64,000 bases of DNA, taken from Salinimicrobium soli. Its GTDB lineage: Bacteria > Bacteroidota > Bacteroidia > Flavobacteriales > Flavobacteriaceae. Where the stretch lies: assembly GCF_048323655.1 (NCBI RefSeq), contig NZ_JBLUWW010000001.1:62001-126000 (forward strand), read 5' to 3'. The position numbers and the translations under genes were made by a program. Shown one piece after another: positions 26,924 through 35,560 of this stretch (position 1 is its first letter; every line of letters begins with the position of its first letter). A model generated the notes under the pieces. That model did not search any database. It was not told where the DNA came from and saw only the letters and a list, made by a program, of their open reading frames with translations.

Positions 26924-27550
26924 ATGCCTCAAAAAAAAGAACTGCTGCTCATTTTTACCCGTAATCTCGAGATTGGCCGGGTGAAAAAAAGACTGGCCAA
27001 AAAGGTGGGAAATACAGCTGCTCTCGAAGTCTATCGTTACCTGTTAAAGCACACTCAGGAAATCACAAAAGATCTTGATTGCGATAAAACGGTGTATTAT
27101 TCCGAAGAAATTCCGACTAATGATCTGTGGGAAGAAAAAGAATATCAAAAAATGATACAGCTGGGAAAAGATTTGGGAGAACGAATGGAGAACGCCTTCA
27201 AAAGAGCTTTTTCCGAAGGTTATTCGAAAGTGGTGATCATTGGCAGTGATCTTTTTGACCTGCAGGAAAAGGATCTAAAAAAGGCATTTTTGGCTCTTCA
27301 GGAAAAGAATTATGTGCTTGGGCCGGCACAGGATGGCGGGTATTATTTATTGGGGATGACCAAAATGAATTCGAAGGTCTTCCGTAATAAGGACTGGAGC
27401 ACTCCGGCAGTTTTTGAACAGACATTGAACGATCTAAAAGAGGAAAATGTGGCGCTGTTGGAGGTGCGGAATGATATTGATACATTTGAAGATATGAGGC
27501 AGCATCAAGTGCTGTTGGAGCTGGTGGATAATTTAAAAGAAAGATCATGA
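26924..27550 (+). CDS. Arsenosugar-cluster glycosyltransferase-like protein (CofC-like nucleotidyltransferase fold)
   Basis: A 208-residue GT-A/CofC-like protein: LLLIFTRNLEIGRVKKRLA at the start (nucleotide-binding region), VVIIGSDLFDL (Asp metal site), LGPAQDGGYYLLGM and NDIDTFEDM. This pattern marks the family annotated as arsenosugar biosynthesis glycosyltransferase. ATG at 26924 is preferred to the TTG just before it. Four-base overlap (ATGA) with the MsrB gene. The assignment depends partly on linkage to arsS. Confidence 0.82.
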   Translation: MPQKKELLLIFTRNLEIGRVKKRLAKKVGNTAALEVYRYLLKHTQEITKDLDCDKTVYYSEEIPTNDLWEEKEYQKMIQLGKDLGERMENAFKRAFSEGYSKVVIIGSDLFDLQEKDLKKAFLALQEKNYVLGPAQDGGYYLLGMTKMNSKVFRNKDWSTPAVFEQTLNDLKEENVALLEVRNDIDTFEDMRQHQVLLELVDNLKERS

Positions 27551-28107
27551 AAAAGCTGAAATTGTTTTTAGTTCCTATTGCAGCCGTTGTGCTTATTGCA
27601 TGTGGCGGACAGGAAAAAGAAAAAGAACAGGAGAATATAATGACCCAGGTTGAAGGGGTGGAGGTGCAAACACAGGCTCAAGATCCTATCAACGCCGACA
27701 CCATTGATGTGGGCACGGTCAATAAGACGGAAGAAGAATGGAGGGAGATCCTGTCTCCCGAAGCCTATCATATTCTACGGGAAGCAGGAACAGAACGGGC
27801 ATTTCAGAATGCGTATTATGACAATGAGGAAGAAGGTATTTACTATTGCGGGGCCTGCGGACTCCCGTTATACAGTTCGAATACAAAATTCCATTCCGGA
27901 ACTGGCTGGCCAAGTTTTTATGCCCCTATAGACCCAAAACTGGTGAAAAGAAAGCTCGATACCCGTTTTGATATGGAACGAACTGAAGTGGTCTGCGCGC
28001 AATGTGGATCTCATTTAGGCCACATCTTCCCTTATGAAGGAGTGCCAACTGGCGAACGGCATTGTCTCAATTCCCTTGCCCTTGATTTTAAACCAAAAGA
28101 TTTATAA
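27547..28107 (+). CDS. msrB: Lipoprotein methionine-R-sulfoxide reductase
   Basis: 186 residues: lipoprotein signal (LFLVPIAAVVLIAC, lipobox Cys19), an acidic linker of about 35 residues, then an MsrB domain. Visible are the zinc pairs CGAC and CAQC, HSGTGWPSFYAPI, and the catalytic Cys in ERHCLNSLAL. It should repair methionine sulfoxide in the periplasm. Lipid anchoring is unusual but known in this phylum. Why it is inside an arsenosugar operon is unclear; protection from oxidants in the same process is a guess. Confidence 0.9.
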   Translation: MKKLKLFLVPIAAVVLIACGGQEKEKEQENIMTQVEGVEVQTQAQDPINADTIDVGTVNKTEEEWREILSPEAYHILREAGTERAFQNAYYDNEEEGIYYCGACGLPLYSSNTKFHSGTGWPSFYAPIDPKLVKRKLDTRFDMERTEVVCAQCGSHLGHIFPYEGVPTGERHCLNSLALDFKPKDL

Positions 28108-28121
28108 AAGCACTGCTAAAT

Positions 28122-28958
28122 ATGATAAAAGCATTAGAAGAAACAACTGAGTACCTACAAGAAAGAGGCTTCGACAAGCCGGAAATAGGAATTATTTTGG
28201 GTACAGGTTTGGGTAAACTGGTAGATAAACTTGAAGTAATTTCTGAAGTTAGTTATAACCATATCCCCAGCTTTCCCACTGCGACTGTCGAATTCCACCG
28301 GGGTAAGCTGATCTTCGGAAAACTGGACGGGAAAAAGGTAGTGGTAATGCAAGGCCGTTTTCATATCTATGAAGGCTATTCGTTTTGGGATGTGACTTAT
28401 CCGGTGCGGGTTATGAAAAGACTTGGCATCAAAAAGCTTCTTATCTCTAATGCAGCCGGAGCAATAAATCCGGAATTTAATAAAGGGGAGATCATGGTCA
28501 TTGATGATCATATCAACCTGCAGGGCGGCTCACCTTTAGCCTTTAGAGGCGTGGAACACCTTGGCACCCGCTTTACCGATATGAGCGCACCTTATGACCA
28601 GGAGAGTATTCGTCTTTTGGAAGAGATCGCTAAGGAAAATAATATTACACTTAGAAAAGGTGTCTACGCTTCAGTTGTTGGCCCACAACTGGAAACCCGG
28701 GCAGAATACCGCTACTTAAAGATCATTGGGGCCGATGCGGTGGGCATGAGTACGGTGCCCGAAGTGATCGTGGCCAATCACCTAAATATTCCTATTGCTG
28801 CAGTTTCGGTCCTTACAGATGAAGGTAACCCCGATGACCTGAAACCCGTAGATATTGATGATATTATAAAAACCGCTTCGGAAGCAGAACCTGACATGAT
28901 CGTACTTTTCAGGGAGCTTATCAAAAGAATCAAATTAAAAACACCTGCCGATGCCTAA
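28122..28958 (+). CDS. Purine-nucleoside phosphorylase (PNP-I family)
   Basis: A 278-residue trimeric-type PNP: GIILGTGLGKL (phosphate loop), FHRGKLIFGKL, VVMQGRFHIYEGY, LLISNAAGAIN, and EYRYLKIIGADAVGMSTVPEVIVA with base-contacting Glu/Asn region ... LTDEGNPDDL. It normally splits purine nucleosides with phosphate. Between arsS and a flavoprotein, it may instead (or also) release adenine from the arsenic-nucleoside product. That link is inference from position. It overlaps the next gene by 8 bp. Confidence 0.92.
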   Translation: MIKALEETTEYLQERGFDKPEIGIILGTGLGKLVDKLEVISEVSYNHIPSFPTATVEFHRGKLIFGKLDGKKVVVMQGRFHIYEGYSFWDVTYPVRVMKRLGIKKLLISNAAGAINPEFNKGEIMVIDDHINLQGGSPLAFRGVEHLGTRFTDMSAPYDQESIRLLEEIAKENNITLRKGVYASVVGPQLETRAEYRYLKIIGADAVGMSTVPEVIVANHLNIPIAAVSVLTDEGNPDDLKPVDIDDIIKTASEAEPDMIVLFRELIKRIKLKTPADA

Positions 28959-30243
28959 TGCAGAACATGTGGTCATAGTTGGGAACGGCATTGCCGGCAT
29001 TACGGCTGCACGCCACATCAGGCGAATTTCCAACAAAAGGATCACTGTGATCTCTGCGGAAAGTAAATACTTCTTTTCCCGCACCGCGCTCATGTATGTC
29101 TACATGGGCCATATGAAATGGGAACATCTGGAACCTTATGAGGACTGGTTTTGGGAAAAGAACCGAATCGAATTAAAACAAGCCTATGTAGAGCGGATCG
29201 ATGCTGACTCAAAAATGCTCTTTTTGAGTGGTGATGAAACTATGGCTTTCGATAAACTGATCCTAGCAACGGGCTCAGTTCCACGGAAGCTCGGTTGGGA
29301 AGGTCAGGATCTTCGCGGGATACAGGGACTGGTTTCTAAACAGGACCTGGAGCTGTTGGAGGAGAATACCCGGAATAATTGTCAAAAAGCCGTCATCGTT
29401 GGCGGCGGACTAATTGGGGTGGAACTGGCAGAAATGCTCCACACCCGAAACATTCCAGTGAGAATGCTCATTCGGGAAAATTCCTTCTGGCGAAATGTGT
29501 TACCGAAAGAAGATTCCGAATTTATTTCCCGGCACATTGAAAGCCACGGGATTGAATTGAGTTTCAATTGCGAAATGGAAAAGTTCATTGGACAGGAGCG
29601 GGTGAAGGCGGTACAGCTAAAGAATGGCGAGGAAATTCCCTGCGACCTTGTTGGCCTCACCGTGGGAGTAAAACCACAAATCGGTTTTTTAAGGAATTCT
29701 GAAATAGCTACAGAATCTGGCATTCTTGCCGATGAATTTCTTCAAACCAACTATCCGGATATCTATGCCATTGGCGATTGTGCTCAACTGCAAGAACCCC
29801 CGGCAGGGAGAAGACCTATTGAAGCAGTCTGGTACACCGCCCGCATGATGGGGGAAACGGTGGCACAGACCATCTGTGGAAATCCTACGAAATACAATCC
29901 CGGCCACTGGTTCAACAGCGCAAAATTCTTCGAGATCGAGTACCAGACCTACGGCAAGGTCGCAGCAGATCCTGAAGGGAATGAGCAGCATTTTCATTGG
30001 GAACACCGGGATAAAAAAAAGGCAGTTACAATAGCTTTTGATCGGGAAACCAGCCGTTTTCTGGGGATCAATACCTTCGGAATCAGGATGAGGCACGAGG
30101 TTTTTGACCGCTGGCTTTCCGAAGAAAGATCCATAGAACATGTGCTGCAAAACCTGAGAGAGGCTAATTTCGATCCCGAGTTCTACGACCAGCATCAGCA
30201 AGAAATATTCAACAGCTTTAAAAAGAATTTAGTTCATACCTGA
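28951..30243 (+). CDS. NAD(P)/FAD-dependent oxidoreductase
   Basis: A 430-residue two-dinucleotide flavoprotein. FAD loop GNGIAG (about 11-16), NAD(P) loop VGGGLIGVELAE (about 150-161), and ATGSVPRK plus YAIGDCAQL near 260-275 as in pyridine-nucleotide-disulfide oxidoreductases of the nitrite/rubredoxin reductase type. No redox-active Cys pair is seen, so it passes electrons to a partner; the polyferredoxin gene 14 bp downstream is the obvious candidate. Confidence 0.85.
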   Translation: MPNAEHVVIVGNGIAGITAARHIRRISNKRITVISAESKYFFSRTALMYVYMGHMKWEHLEPYEDWFWEKNRIELKQAYVERIDADSKMLFLSGDETMAFDKLILATGSVPRKLGWEGQDLRGIQGLVSKQDLELLEENTRNNCQKAVIVGGGLIGVELAEMLHTRNIPVRMLIRENSFWRNVLPKEDSEFISRHIESHGIELSFNCEMEKFIGQERVKAVQLKNGEEIPCDLVGLTVGVKPQIGFLRNSEIATESGILADEFLQTNYPDIYAIGDCAQLQEPPAGRRPIEAVWYTARMMGETVAQTICGNPTKYNPGHWFNSAKFFEIEYQTYGKVAADPEGNEQHFHWEHRDKKKAVTIAFDRETSRFLGINTFGIRMRHEVFDRWLSEERSIEHVLQNLREANFDPEFYDQHQQEIFNSFKKNLVHT

Positions 30244-30257
30244 TTTTCAAATAAACT

Positions 30258-31838
30258 ATGTCCACAGCTCAAAAAAGAATGGCCCTGGCGGGTGAACCTC
30301 CAAAGAACCTCAGCACAACCCAAAAAGTTGCGACAGGTATTGGCTGGACAGGTTTATTTATTCTCCTCCTTTCTATATTAAATACTCAGCTCCCCCTGAT
30401 CTTTCTATGGATCTCCCTGGCACTGATAGCCGCAGGGGTTATTCTTTTTGCAAATGATCAATATTTAGGGAAGCCTGCCGGAATTAAGAACGATGGGGTA
30501 TGGTTTAAGAATATTTCCTCCCGTGGTAGTCTCGCCTGGGGCGCGGGTATCCTGCTCACCCTTTTTTACGTGGTGCTTTATTGGTTTCCTGAATACCTGG
30601 GCCTGACAGCTTCAGGGGAGGCCAACACCGGGATTATTGCTTTTTTCGATCCTCTTAGCCGCATGATCAGCGGGCATCCCGCCAGCCAGTGGTTTGTTTA
30701 CGGCGTTTTGTACACCCTCGCCATCCTCGCCTTTGGCTATAAGTTCATTTTAAAATACCGTCACAATAGATACGAGGTTCTACGCACCTTTTCGGTGATG
30801 TTCTTCCAACTCGGATTTGCTTTTTTGATCCCTGAGATCCTCATGCGACTCAACCAGCCCTATTATAACCCAAACGTGATATGGCCACTTAATTATGATC
30901 TCTTTGCGGGTTATAAACTCAATGAATTCTTTTCTGCGGGGAATGTGGGACTGATCATGCTTGGTTTTGGCCTCGCCTCTATTTTTGTCATTACCCCTAT
31001 CCTCACCTACTTCTACGGAAAAAGATGGTATTGCTCATGGGTTTGCGGCTGTGGCGGACTCGCAGAAACAGCGGGTGATCCTTACCGCCACCTTTCAGAT
31101 AAAAGTAGAAGCTCATGGATGCTGGAGCGCTGGTTGATACATTTTGTTCTCGTGTTTGTAGTAGTTATGACAATTGCGGTGGTCTACAGCTTTCTAAATG
31201 AGAACCCGGGGGAATTCTGGCTCAGCAAAAATTCTTTTTTATTGGGAACGGGTATTTTTCTCACAATCCTGTTCTCCCTCATCATGATCTTTAAAAGGGA
31301 TCAACTCGCAAAGGATGCCAAATATGGCGCAATTGGATTTTTTATTGTAATCCTCAGCATCATTGCATTGTATTATACCAGTGGCATCTCCTACGGATAT
31401 TTACTACGGGAATGGTACGGCTTTTTGATCGGTGCCGCTTTTTCAGGAGTAATAGGTGTTGGATTTTATCCCATTTTTGGAAACCGTGTGTGGTGCAGGT
31501 TTGGCTGCCCCATGGCTGCGATCCTGGGGATGCAGCAAAGGCTCTTTTCACGATTCCGAATAACGACCAACGGCGGCCAATGTATCTCCTGCGGAAATTG
31601 CTCCACGTATTGTGAAATGGGAATAGATGTGCGGGCCTATGCCCAAAAAGGGGAAAATATTGTCCGGTCGAGTTGCGTTGGCTGCGGAATTTGTTCTGCT
31701 GTTTGTCCACGCGGGGTTCTAAAACTGGAAAATGGTCCGCTTGACGGAAGGATCAATGGAGATGACGTGCTCCTGGGGAACGATGTCGATCTTCTTGATC
31801 TAATTCAGCAGCAGAAGAAAGCTGCCAAAAAATCATAA
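30258..31838 (+). CDS. Membrane polyferredoxin (4Fe-4S, NapH/CcoG-like)
   Basis: 526 residues with about nine to ten membrane helices and two kinds of iron-sulfur motif: a membrane-loop set WYCSWVCGCGGLAET (about 257-271) and RVWCRFGCP near 413-421, and two classical clusters CISCGNC...C (about 442) and CVGCGIC...CP (about 473) in the C-terminal domain. This is the NapH-type arrangement used to pass electrons across the membrane. With the preceding flavoprotein it forms a possible NAD(P)H-to-membrane redox module. Confidence 0.85.
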   Translation: MSTAQKRMALAGEPPKNLSTTQKVATGIGWTGLFILLLSILNTQLPLIFLWISLALIAAGVILFANDQYLGKPAGIKNDGVWFKNISSRGSLAWGAGILLTLFYVVLYWFPEYLGLTASGEANTGIIAFFDPLSRMISGHPASQWFVYGVLYTLAILAFGYKFILKYRHNRYEVLRTFSVMFFQLGFAFLIPEILMRLNQPYYNPNVIWPLNYDLFAGYKLNEFFSAGNVGLIMLGFGLASIFVITPILTYFYGKRWYCSWVCGCGGLAETAGDPYRHLSDKSRSSWMLERWLIHFVLVFVVVMTIAVVYSFLNENPGEFWLSKNSFLLGTGIFLTILFSLIMIFKRDQLAKDAKYGAIGFFIVILSIIALYYTSGISYGYLLREWYGFLIGAAFSGVIGVGFYPIFGNRVWCRFGCPMAAILGMQQRLFSRFRITTNGGQCISCGNCSTYCEMGIDVRAYAQKGENIVRSSCVGCGICSAVCPRGVLKLENGPLDGRINGDDVLLGNDVDLLDLIQQQKKAAKKS

Positions 31839-32028
31839 ACACCAATACCCAAGCATTTATCCACCGAAGCTTTAGAGAAGGAGGACTAAATTCCAATTTA
31901 AAGAACCGCCTTCCGAAGACAGGTAACCAGCATTATAATTTATAAATCATTAGTGCATCCGTGGCTTTAGAAATTTTGAATCCTGAATTTTAGACCCGAA
32001 ATCATTGCAGATTGATTTTCTTTGCAAT

Positions 32029-32718
32029 ATGCCGCTAATAAAAGCTATTATTCCCGCCCATAATGAAGCCGATTCTATAGGTGCCGTCATTAAGGATATT
32101 CCTGAAATGGTGAGCGAGGTGATCGTGGTGAGCAACAATTCAACTGATGCTACCGAAGAGAATGCAAGTTCGGCAGGGGCCACAGTACTTACTGAAAGCC
32201 GAAAAGGTTATGGCTATGCCTGCCTGAAAGGGATGGATTATATAGCATCCCTGAAAGAAAAACCTGAAATAATCGTATTTTTAGATGGAGACTACAGTGA
32301 TTTTCCCGAAGAACTTGTGAAGATCGTAGATCCCATTTTAGAGCGTGATGTTGACCTGGTAATTGGCGCACGCGTAAAACGTTGGCGGGAAAAAGGAGCC
32401 ATGACCGGCCCACAGATCTTCGGAAATTGGCTGGCGACCAGCCTTATGAAATTGTTCTTTAACGCCAGGTTCACTGATCTTGGCCCCTTTAGAGCGATCA
32501 AATATGATAAATTACTGGCCCTGGAGATGGAAGACAAAACCTATGGCTGGACAGTAGAGATGCAGTTGAAGGCACTTAAGAGGAATTATACGTATGAAGA
32601 AATTCCGGTGCATTACAGAAACCGGATAGGCGTTTCTAAAGTGTCGGGTACCGTAAAAGGTGCTTTCATGGCCGGGGTAAAAATTTTGGGATGGATCTTT
32701 AAATACAGCTTCAAGTAA
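32029..32718 (+). CDS. Glycosyltransferase family 2 (DPM-like)
   Basis: A 229-residue cytoplasmic GT-A enzyme: IKAIIPAHNEADSIGAV at the start, VVSNNSTDAT, VFLDGDYSDFPEE (DxD-type metal site), LGPFRAIKYD and late HYRNRIGVSKVSGTVKGA. No membrane helices. The ATG at 32029 begins directly at the Rossmann strand; upstream TTG is rejected. The stop overlaps the next start by one base. It resembles enzymes that charge polyprenyl phosphate with a sugar, which would feed the GT-C protein two genes on. Confidence 0.85.
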   Translation: MPLIKAIIPAHNEADSIGAVIKDIPEMVSEVIVVSNNSTDATEENASSAGATVLTESRKGYGYACLKGMDYIASLKEKPEIIVFLDGDYSDFPEELVKIVDPILERDVDLVIGARVKRWREKGAMTGPQIFGNWLATSLMKLFFNARFTDLGPFRAIKYDKLLALEMEDKTYGWTVEMQLKALKRNYTYEEIPVHYRNRIGVSKVSGTVKGAFMAGVKILGWIFKYSFK

Positions 32719-34223
32719 TGCAAACTCTGTTGCTCATACTATTCTTTTCCCTGCTATTGGTGATCTTTCTCTATAGTCTGGCACAGCTAAATCTGCTGAT
32801 CAATTATCTGAAACAAAGAAACAAACCGGACACCTCCCAAAAATGGCATTTTTCAGAAGCTTCCGATATGCCGCATGTTACCATTCAATTGCCTGTTTAT
32901 AACGAAAAACCGGTAGTGGAACGCCTGCTAAAGAACATTGCCGAAATTGACTACCCCAAAGAAAAACTGGAAATCCAGGTGTTGGACGACTCTACAGATG
33001 ACTCCACAGAGCTCACAAAAAAATTAATTGCTGAAATTCAAAGCAGGGGAATTGATATTCAGCATCTGCAACGCACCAACAGAAAAGGCTTTAAAGCCGG
33101 GGCTTTAAAAGAGGGATTGAAAACTGCAACAGGGGAATTTATTGCCATTTTTGACTCCGATTTTCTTCCGAAGAAAGACTGGCTATATAAAACTTTACCA
33201 TACTTCAAAGATGAGAAGATTGGCGTCGTGCAAACCCGCTGGGGACACCTGAATCGCAATTTTTCCCTCCTCACAAAGTTGCAGGCTTTCTTGCTGGACT
33301 TCCATTTTATTTTGGAGCAGAATGGCCGTAATGCCGGGAACCACTTTATCAACTTTAATGGAACCGCCGGAATATGGAGAAAAAGCTGCATTCTGGATGC
33401 CGGGAACTGGCATGGCGATACGCTTACCGAAGACCTTGACCTGAGTTACAGGGCACAGCTGAAGGGATGGAAATTCAAATACCTTGAAAAGGTGGAAACT
33501 CCTGCCGAACTTCCCATCACTCTAAAAGCCGCCCGCTCCCAACAGTTCCGCTGGAACAAAGGGGCCGCAGAAAACTTTCAAAAGAATTATTCAAAAATGC
33601 TGTTTTCTCCGGGCATCTCCTTCAGGACTAAATTACATGGCTTCTTTCATCTCTTAAATAGCAGCATGTTCTTCCTGGTGCTGTTGCTGGCATTATTAAG
33701 TCTACCACTTCTGGCTATTGAACCCGGCAATCACAGAGAGATATTAGTTGGAATTCTTAGCTTTTTTAGTATTAGCACCCTCATTTTCTTTTTTTCCTAC
33801 TGGACAACTTTTGCCAAGACTCATGGCCGCTCTATGGTTTCATTTTTAAAATTCCTGATCACCTTTTTTACCTTTTTCGCGATCGCCATGGGGCTATCCC
33901 TCCACAATTCGATTGCTGTTTTGGAAGGGCATTTCGGAAAAAGAAGCGCCTTTGTTCGCACCCCTAAATTCAATCTTACAAAAGGCCAATCCTATAGATC
34001 CTCCGAAAAGCAGGAATTTTCAATACAACTATTATTCGAAATGCTGTTAATGACTGTATTTGGCCTGGCCGTGTTTTATGCGTTCAAGCGGGAAAATTAC
34101 AGTCTGCTCCTGTTCCACCTCATGCTTTTCTTCGGATTTGCTTATGTGGTCTTTACTTCTTTAAACATTCGGTTTTGGAAACCTAACAGTTTTTCAAAAC
34201 CTGTTAGGTCTGGAGTAAAATGA
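32718..34223 (+). CDS. Membrane glycosyltransferase family 2 (cellulose-synthase-like)
   Basis: 501 residues: N-terminal helix (LLLILFFSLLLVIFLYSLAQ), GT2 domain with VLDDSTDDS, IFDSDFLPK (DxD), DTLTEDLDLSYRAQ (TED) and QQFRWNKGAAENF (QxxRW), then four more helices. A processive or lipid-acceptor glycosyltransferase at the inner membrane is expected. The last 15 residues are encoded by a palindromic repeat (34181-34209), so the extreme C-terminus may be an acquired extension. Four-base overlap with the next gene. Confidence 0.88.
   Translation: MQTLLLILFFSLLLVIFLYSLAQLNLLINYLKQRNKPDTSQKWHFSEASDMPHVTIQLPVYNEKPVVERLLKNIAEIDYPKEKLEIQVLDDSTDDSTELTKKLIAEIQSRGIDIQHLQRTNRKGFKAGALKEGLKTATGEFIAIFDSDFLPKKDWLYKTLPYFKDEKIGVVQTRWGHLNRNFSLLTKLQAFLLDFHFILEQNGRNAGNHFINFNGTAGIWRKSCILDAGNWHGDTLTEDLDLSYRAQLKGWKFKYLEKVETPAELPITLKAARSQQFRWNKGAAENFQKNYSKMLFSPGISFRTKLHGFFHLLNSSMFFLVLLLALLSLPLLAIEPGNHREILVGILSFFSISTLIFFFSYWTTFAKTHGRSMVSFLKFLITFFTFFAIAMGLSLHNSIAVLEGHFGKRSAFVRTPKFNLTKGQSYRSSEKQEFSIQLLFEMLLMTVFGLAVFYAFKRENYSLLLFHLMLFFGFAYVVFTSLNIRFWKPNSFSKPVRSGVK
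32839..32853. repeat. Palindrome AAAAATGnCATTTTT, perfect copy in coding DNA
   Basis: AAAAATGGCATTTTT inside the membrane glycosyltransferase gene, in the linker between the first helix and the catalytic domain (residues about KWHFSEA). Confidence 0.8.
34181..34209. repeat. ACCTnACAG...CTGTnAGGT palindromic repeat
   Basis: Perfect 9-bp arms ACCTAACAG (34181-34189) and CTGTTAGGT (34201-34209) around TTTTTCAAAAC. It encodes the end of the upstream glycosyltransferase and sits 10 bp before the next ATG. The hairpin at 58945 is of the same family. Confidence 0.75.
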
Positions 34224-35560
34224 AACAGTTTCTAAACCTCTACAAGATCCCTCTACTCCTGTTTTTTTCCGGCTGTGTCTTTTACTGGGCTTTCGCTTAT
34301 GATCTTGAGAGAAGTGATTTTGTCAAACTCTGCAGTCTCTACGCTGCCCTGTTCTTTGCAAGCTGGAAACTTTTTCAAATGGAGAAGTTCAATATCCGTA
34401 GCCTATTCGGCGTAGCCATAATATTTCGGTTGATCTTTCTTTTTTCGCTTCCCAATCTTTCTCAGGATTACTTCCGGTTCATCTGGGACGGCAGGTTACT
34501 ATTGGAAGGAATTAATCCGTATCTCTCCACGCCACAGGAATGGTTGACAAGTGCTATTTTACCGTTTCCACAGGTACAACAACTCATCGAAGGTATGGGT
34601 AGTCTGAGCGCAGGTAATCACACGAATTATCCGCCCCTCAACCAACTGCTTTTTGCACTTTCAGCATTTTTTGGCGGAAAGAGTATCCTGGGAACAGTGA
34701 TCGCAATGCGGACGCTAATAATTGGCGCCGATATCGGAATTTTTTACCTGGGACGAAAACTACTCCGGAAATTAGATCTTCCCGAAAACCGCATTTTCTG
34801 GTATTTACTCAACCCATTCGTTATTATTGAACTTACCGGAAACCTTCATTTTGAAGGAGTGATGCTATTTTTCCTGCTTGGTTCCCTTTACCTCCTCCAT
34901 CAAAAAAAGTGGTTTTTGAGTGCAATTCTTTTAGCCTGTTCAGTATCTCTTAAGCTGATTCCACTACTTTTCCTTCCGTTATTCTTCAGAAGATTAGGAC
35001 TAAAAAAAGCCCTTTTTTATTATTTGATTGTCGGCGGAGTAAACCTGCTATTTTTCCTTCCTTTCTTTTCCGAAGCTTTTGCCGAAAATTATTTAGCAAC
35101 TACCGCACTCTGGTTTAAGAAGTTTGAGTTCAACGCTAGTTTTTATTACCTGGTTAGATGGATAGGATACCAAATGGAGGGATACAATATCATTGCCCTT
35201 GCCGGACCTTTACTGGCCTTCCTGACTTTTACTGCGGTTCTTGCCCTGGCCTTCTTCCGAAGAAATATTGCATTAAAGGAACTGCTTGTCTCCATGCTGC
35301 TGGCGATCACCGTTTATTTCCTGATGGCAACAACGGTTCACCCCTGGTACCTCGCAACTCCCCTTCTGCTTTCTATCTTTACCCGCTACAGGTTTATGTT
35401 GCTCTGGAGCTTTACTGTAATTTTAAGCTACTTTGCCTACTCACATATTGAGTTTCAGGAAAACCTCTGGTTAGTTGCATTGGAATATTTGATCGTTATC
35501 CCGGTAATAGGCTGGGAATTAGTTAGAGCGCGTAATAAAATCTCAGTTAATGTTCTCTGA
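34220..35560 (+). CDS. GT-C type polyprenyl-sugar glycosyltransferase (mannosyltransferase-like)
   Basis: 446 residues with about eleven membrane helices. The first periplasmic loop contains NLSQDYFRFIWDGRLLLEGINPY, where the Asp after NLSQ and the RFxWDG pattern match GT87/MptB-like enzymes that take sugars from polyprenyl phosphate. NYPPLNQLLFAL is a second family feature. As third in a tight glycosyltransferase operon it probably finishes a glycolipid or glycan outside the inner membrane. Confidence 0.8.
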   Translation: MKQFLNLYKIPLLLFFSGCVFYWAFAYDLERSDFVKLCSLYAALFFASWKLFQMEKFNIRSLFGVAIIFRLIFLFSLPNLSQDYFRFIWDGRLLLEGINPYLSTPQEWLTSAILPFPQVQQLIEGMGSLSAGNHTNYPPLNQLLFALSAFFGGKSILGTVIAMRTLIIGADIGIFYLGRKLLRKLDLPENRIFWYLLNPFVIIELTGNLHFEGVMLFFLLGSLYLLHQKKWFLSAILLACSVSLKLIPLLFLPLFFRRLGLKKALFYYLIVGGVNLLFFLPFFSEAFAENYLATTALWFKKFEFNASFYYLVRWIGYQMEGYNIIALAGPLLAFLTFTAVLALAFFRRNIALKELLVSMLLAITVYFLMATTVHPWYLATPLLLSIFTRYRFMLLWSFTVILSYFAYSHIEFQENLWLVALEYLIVIPVIGWELVRARNKISVNVL

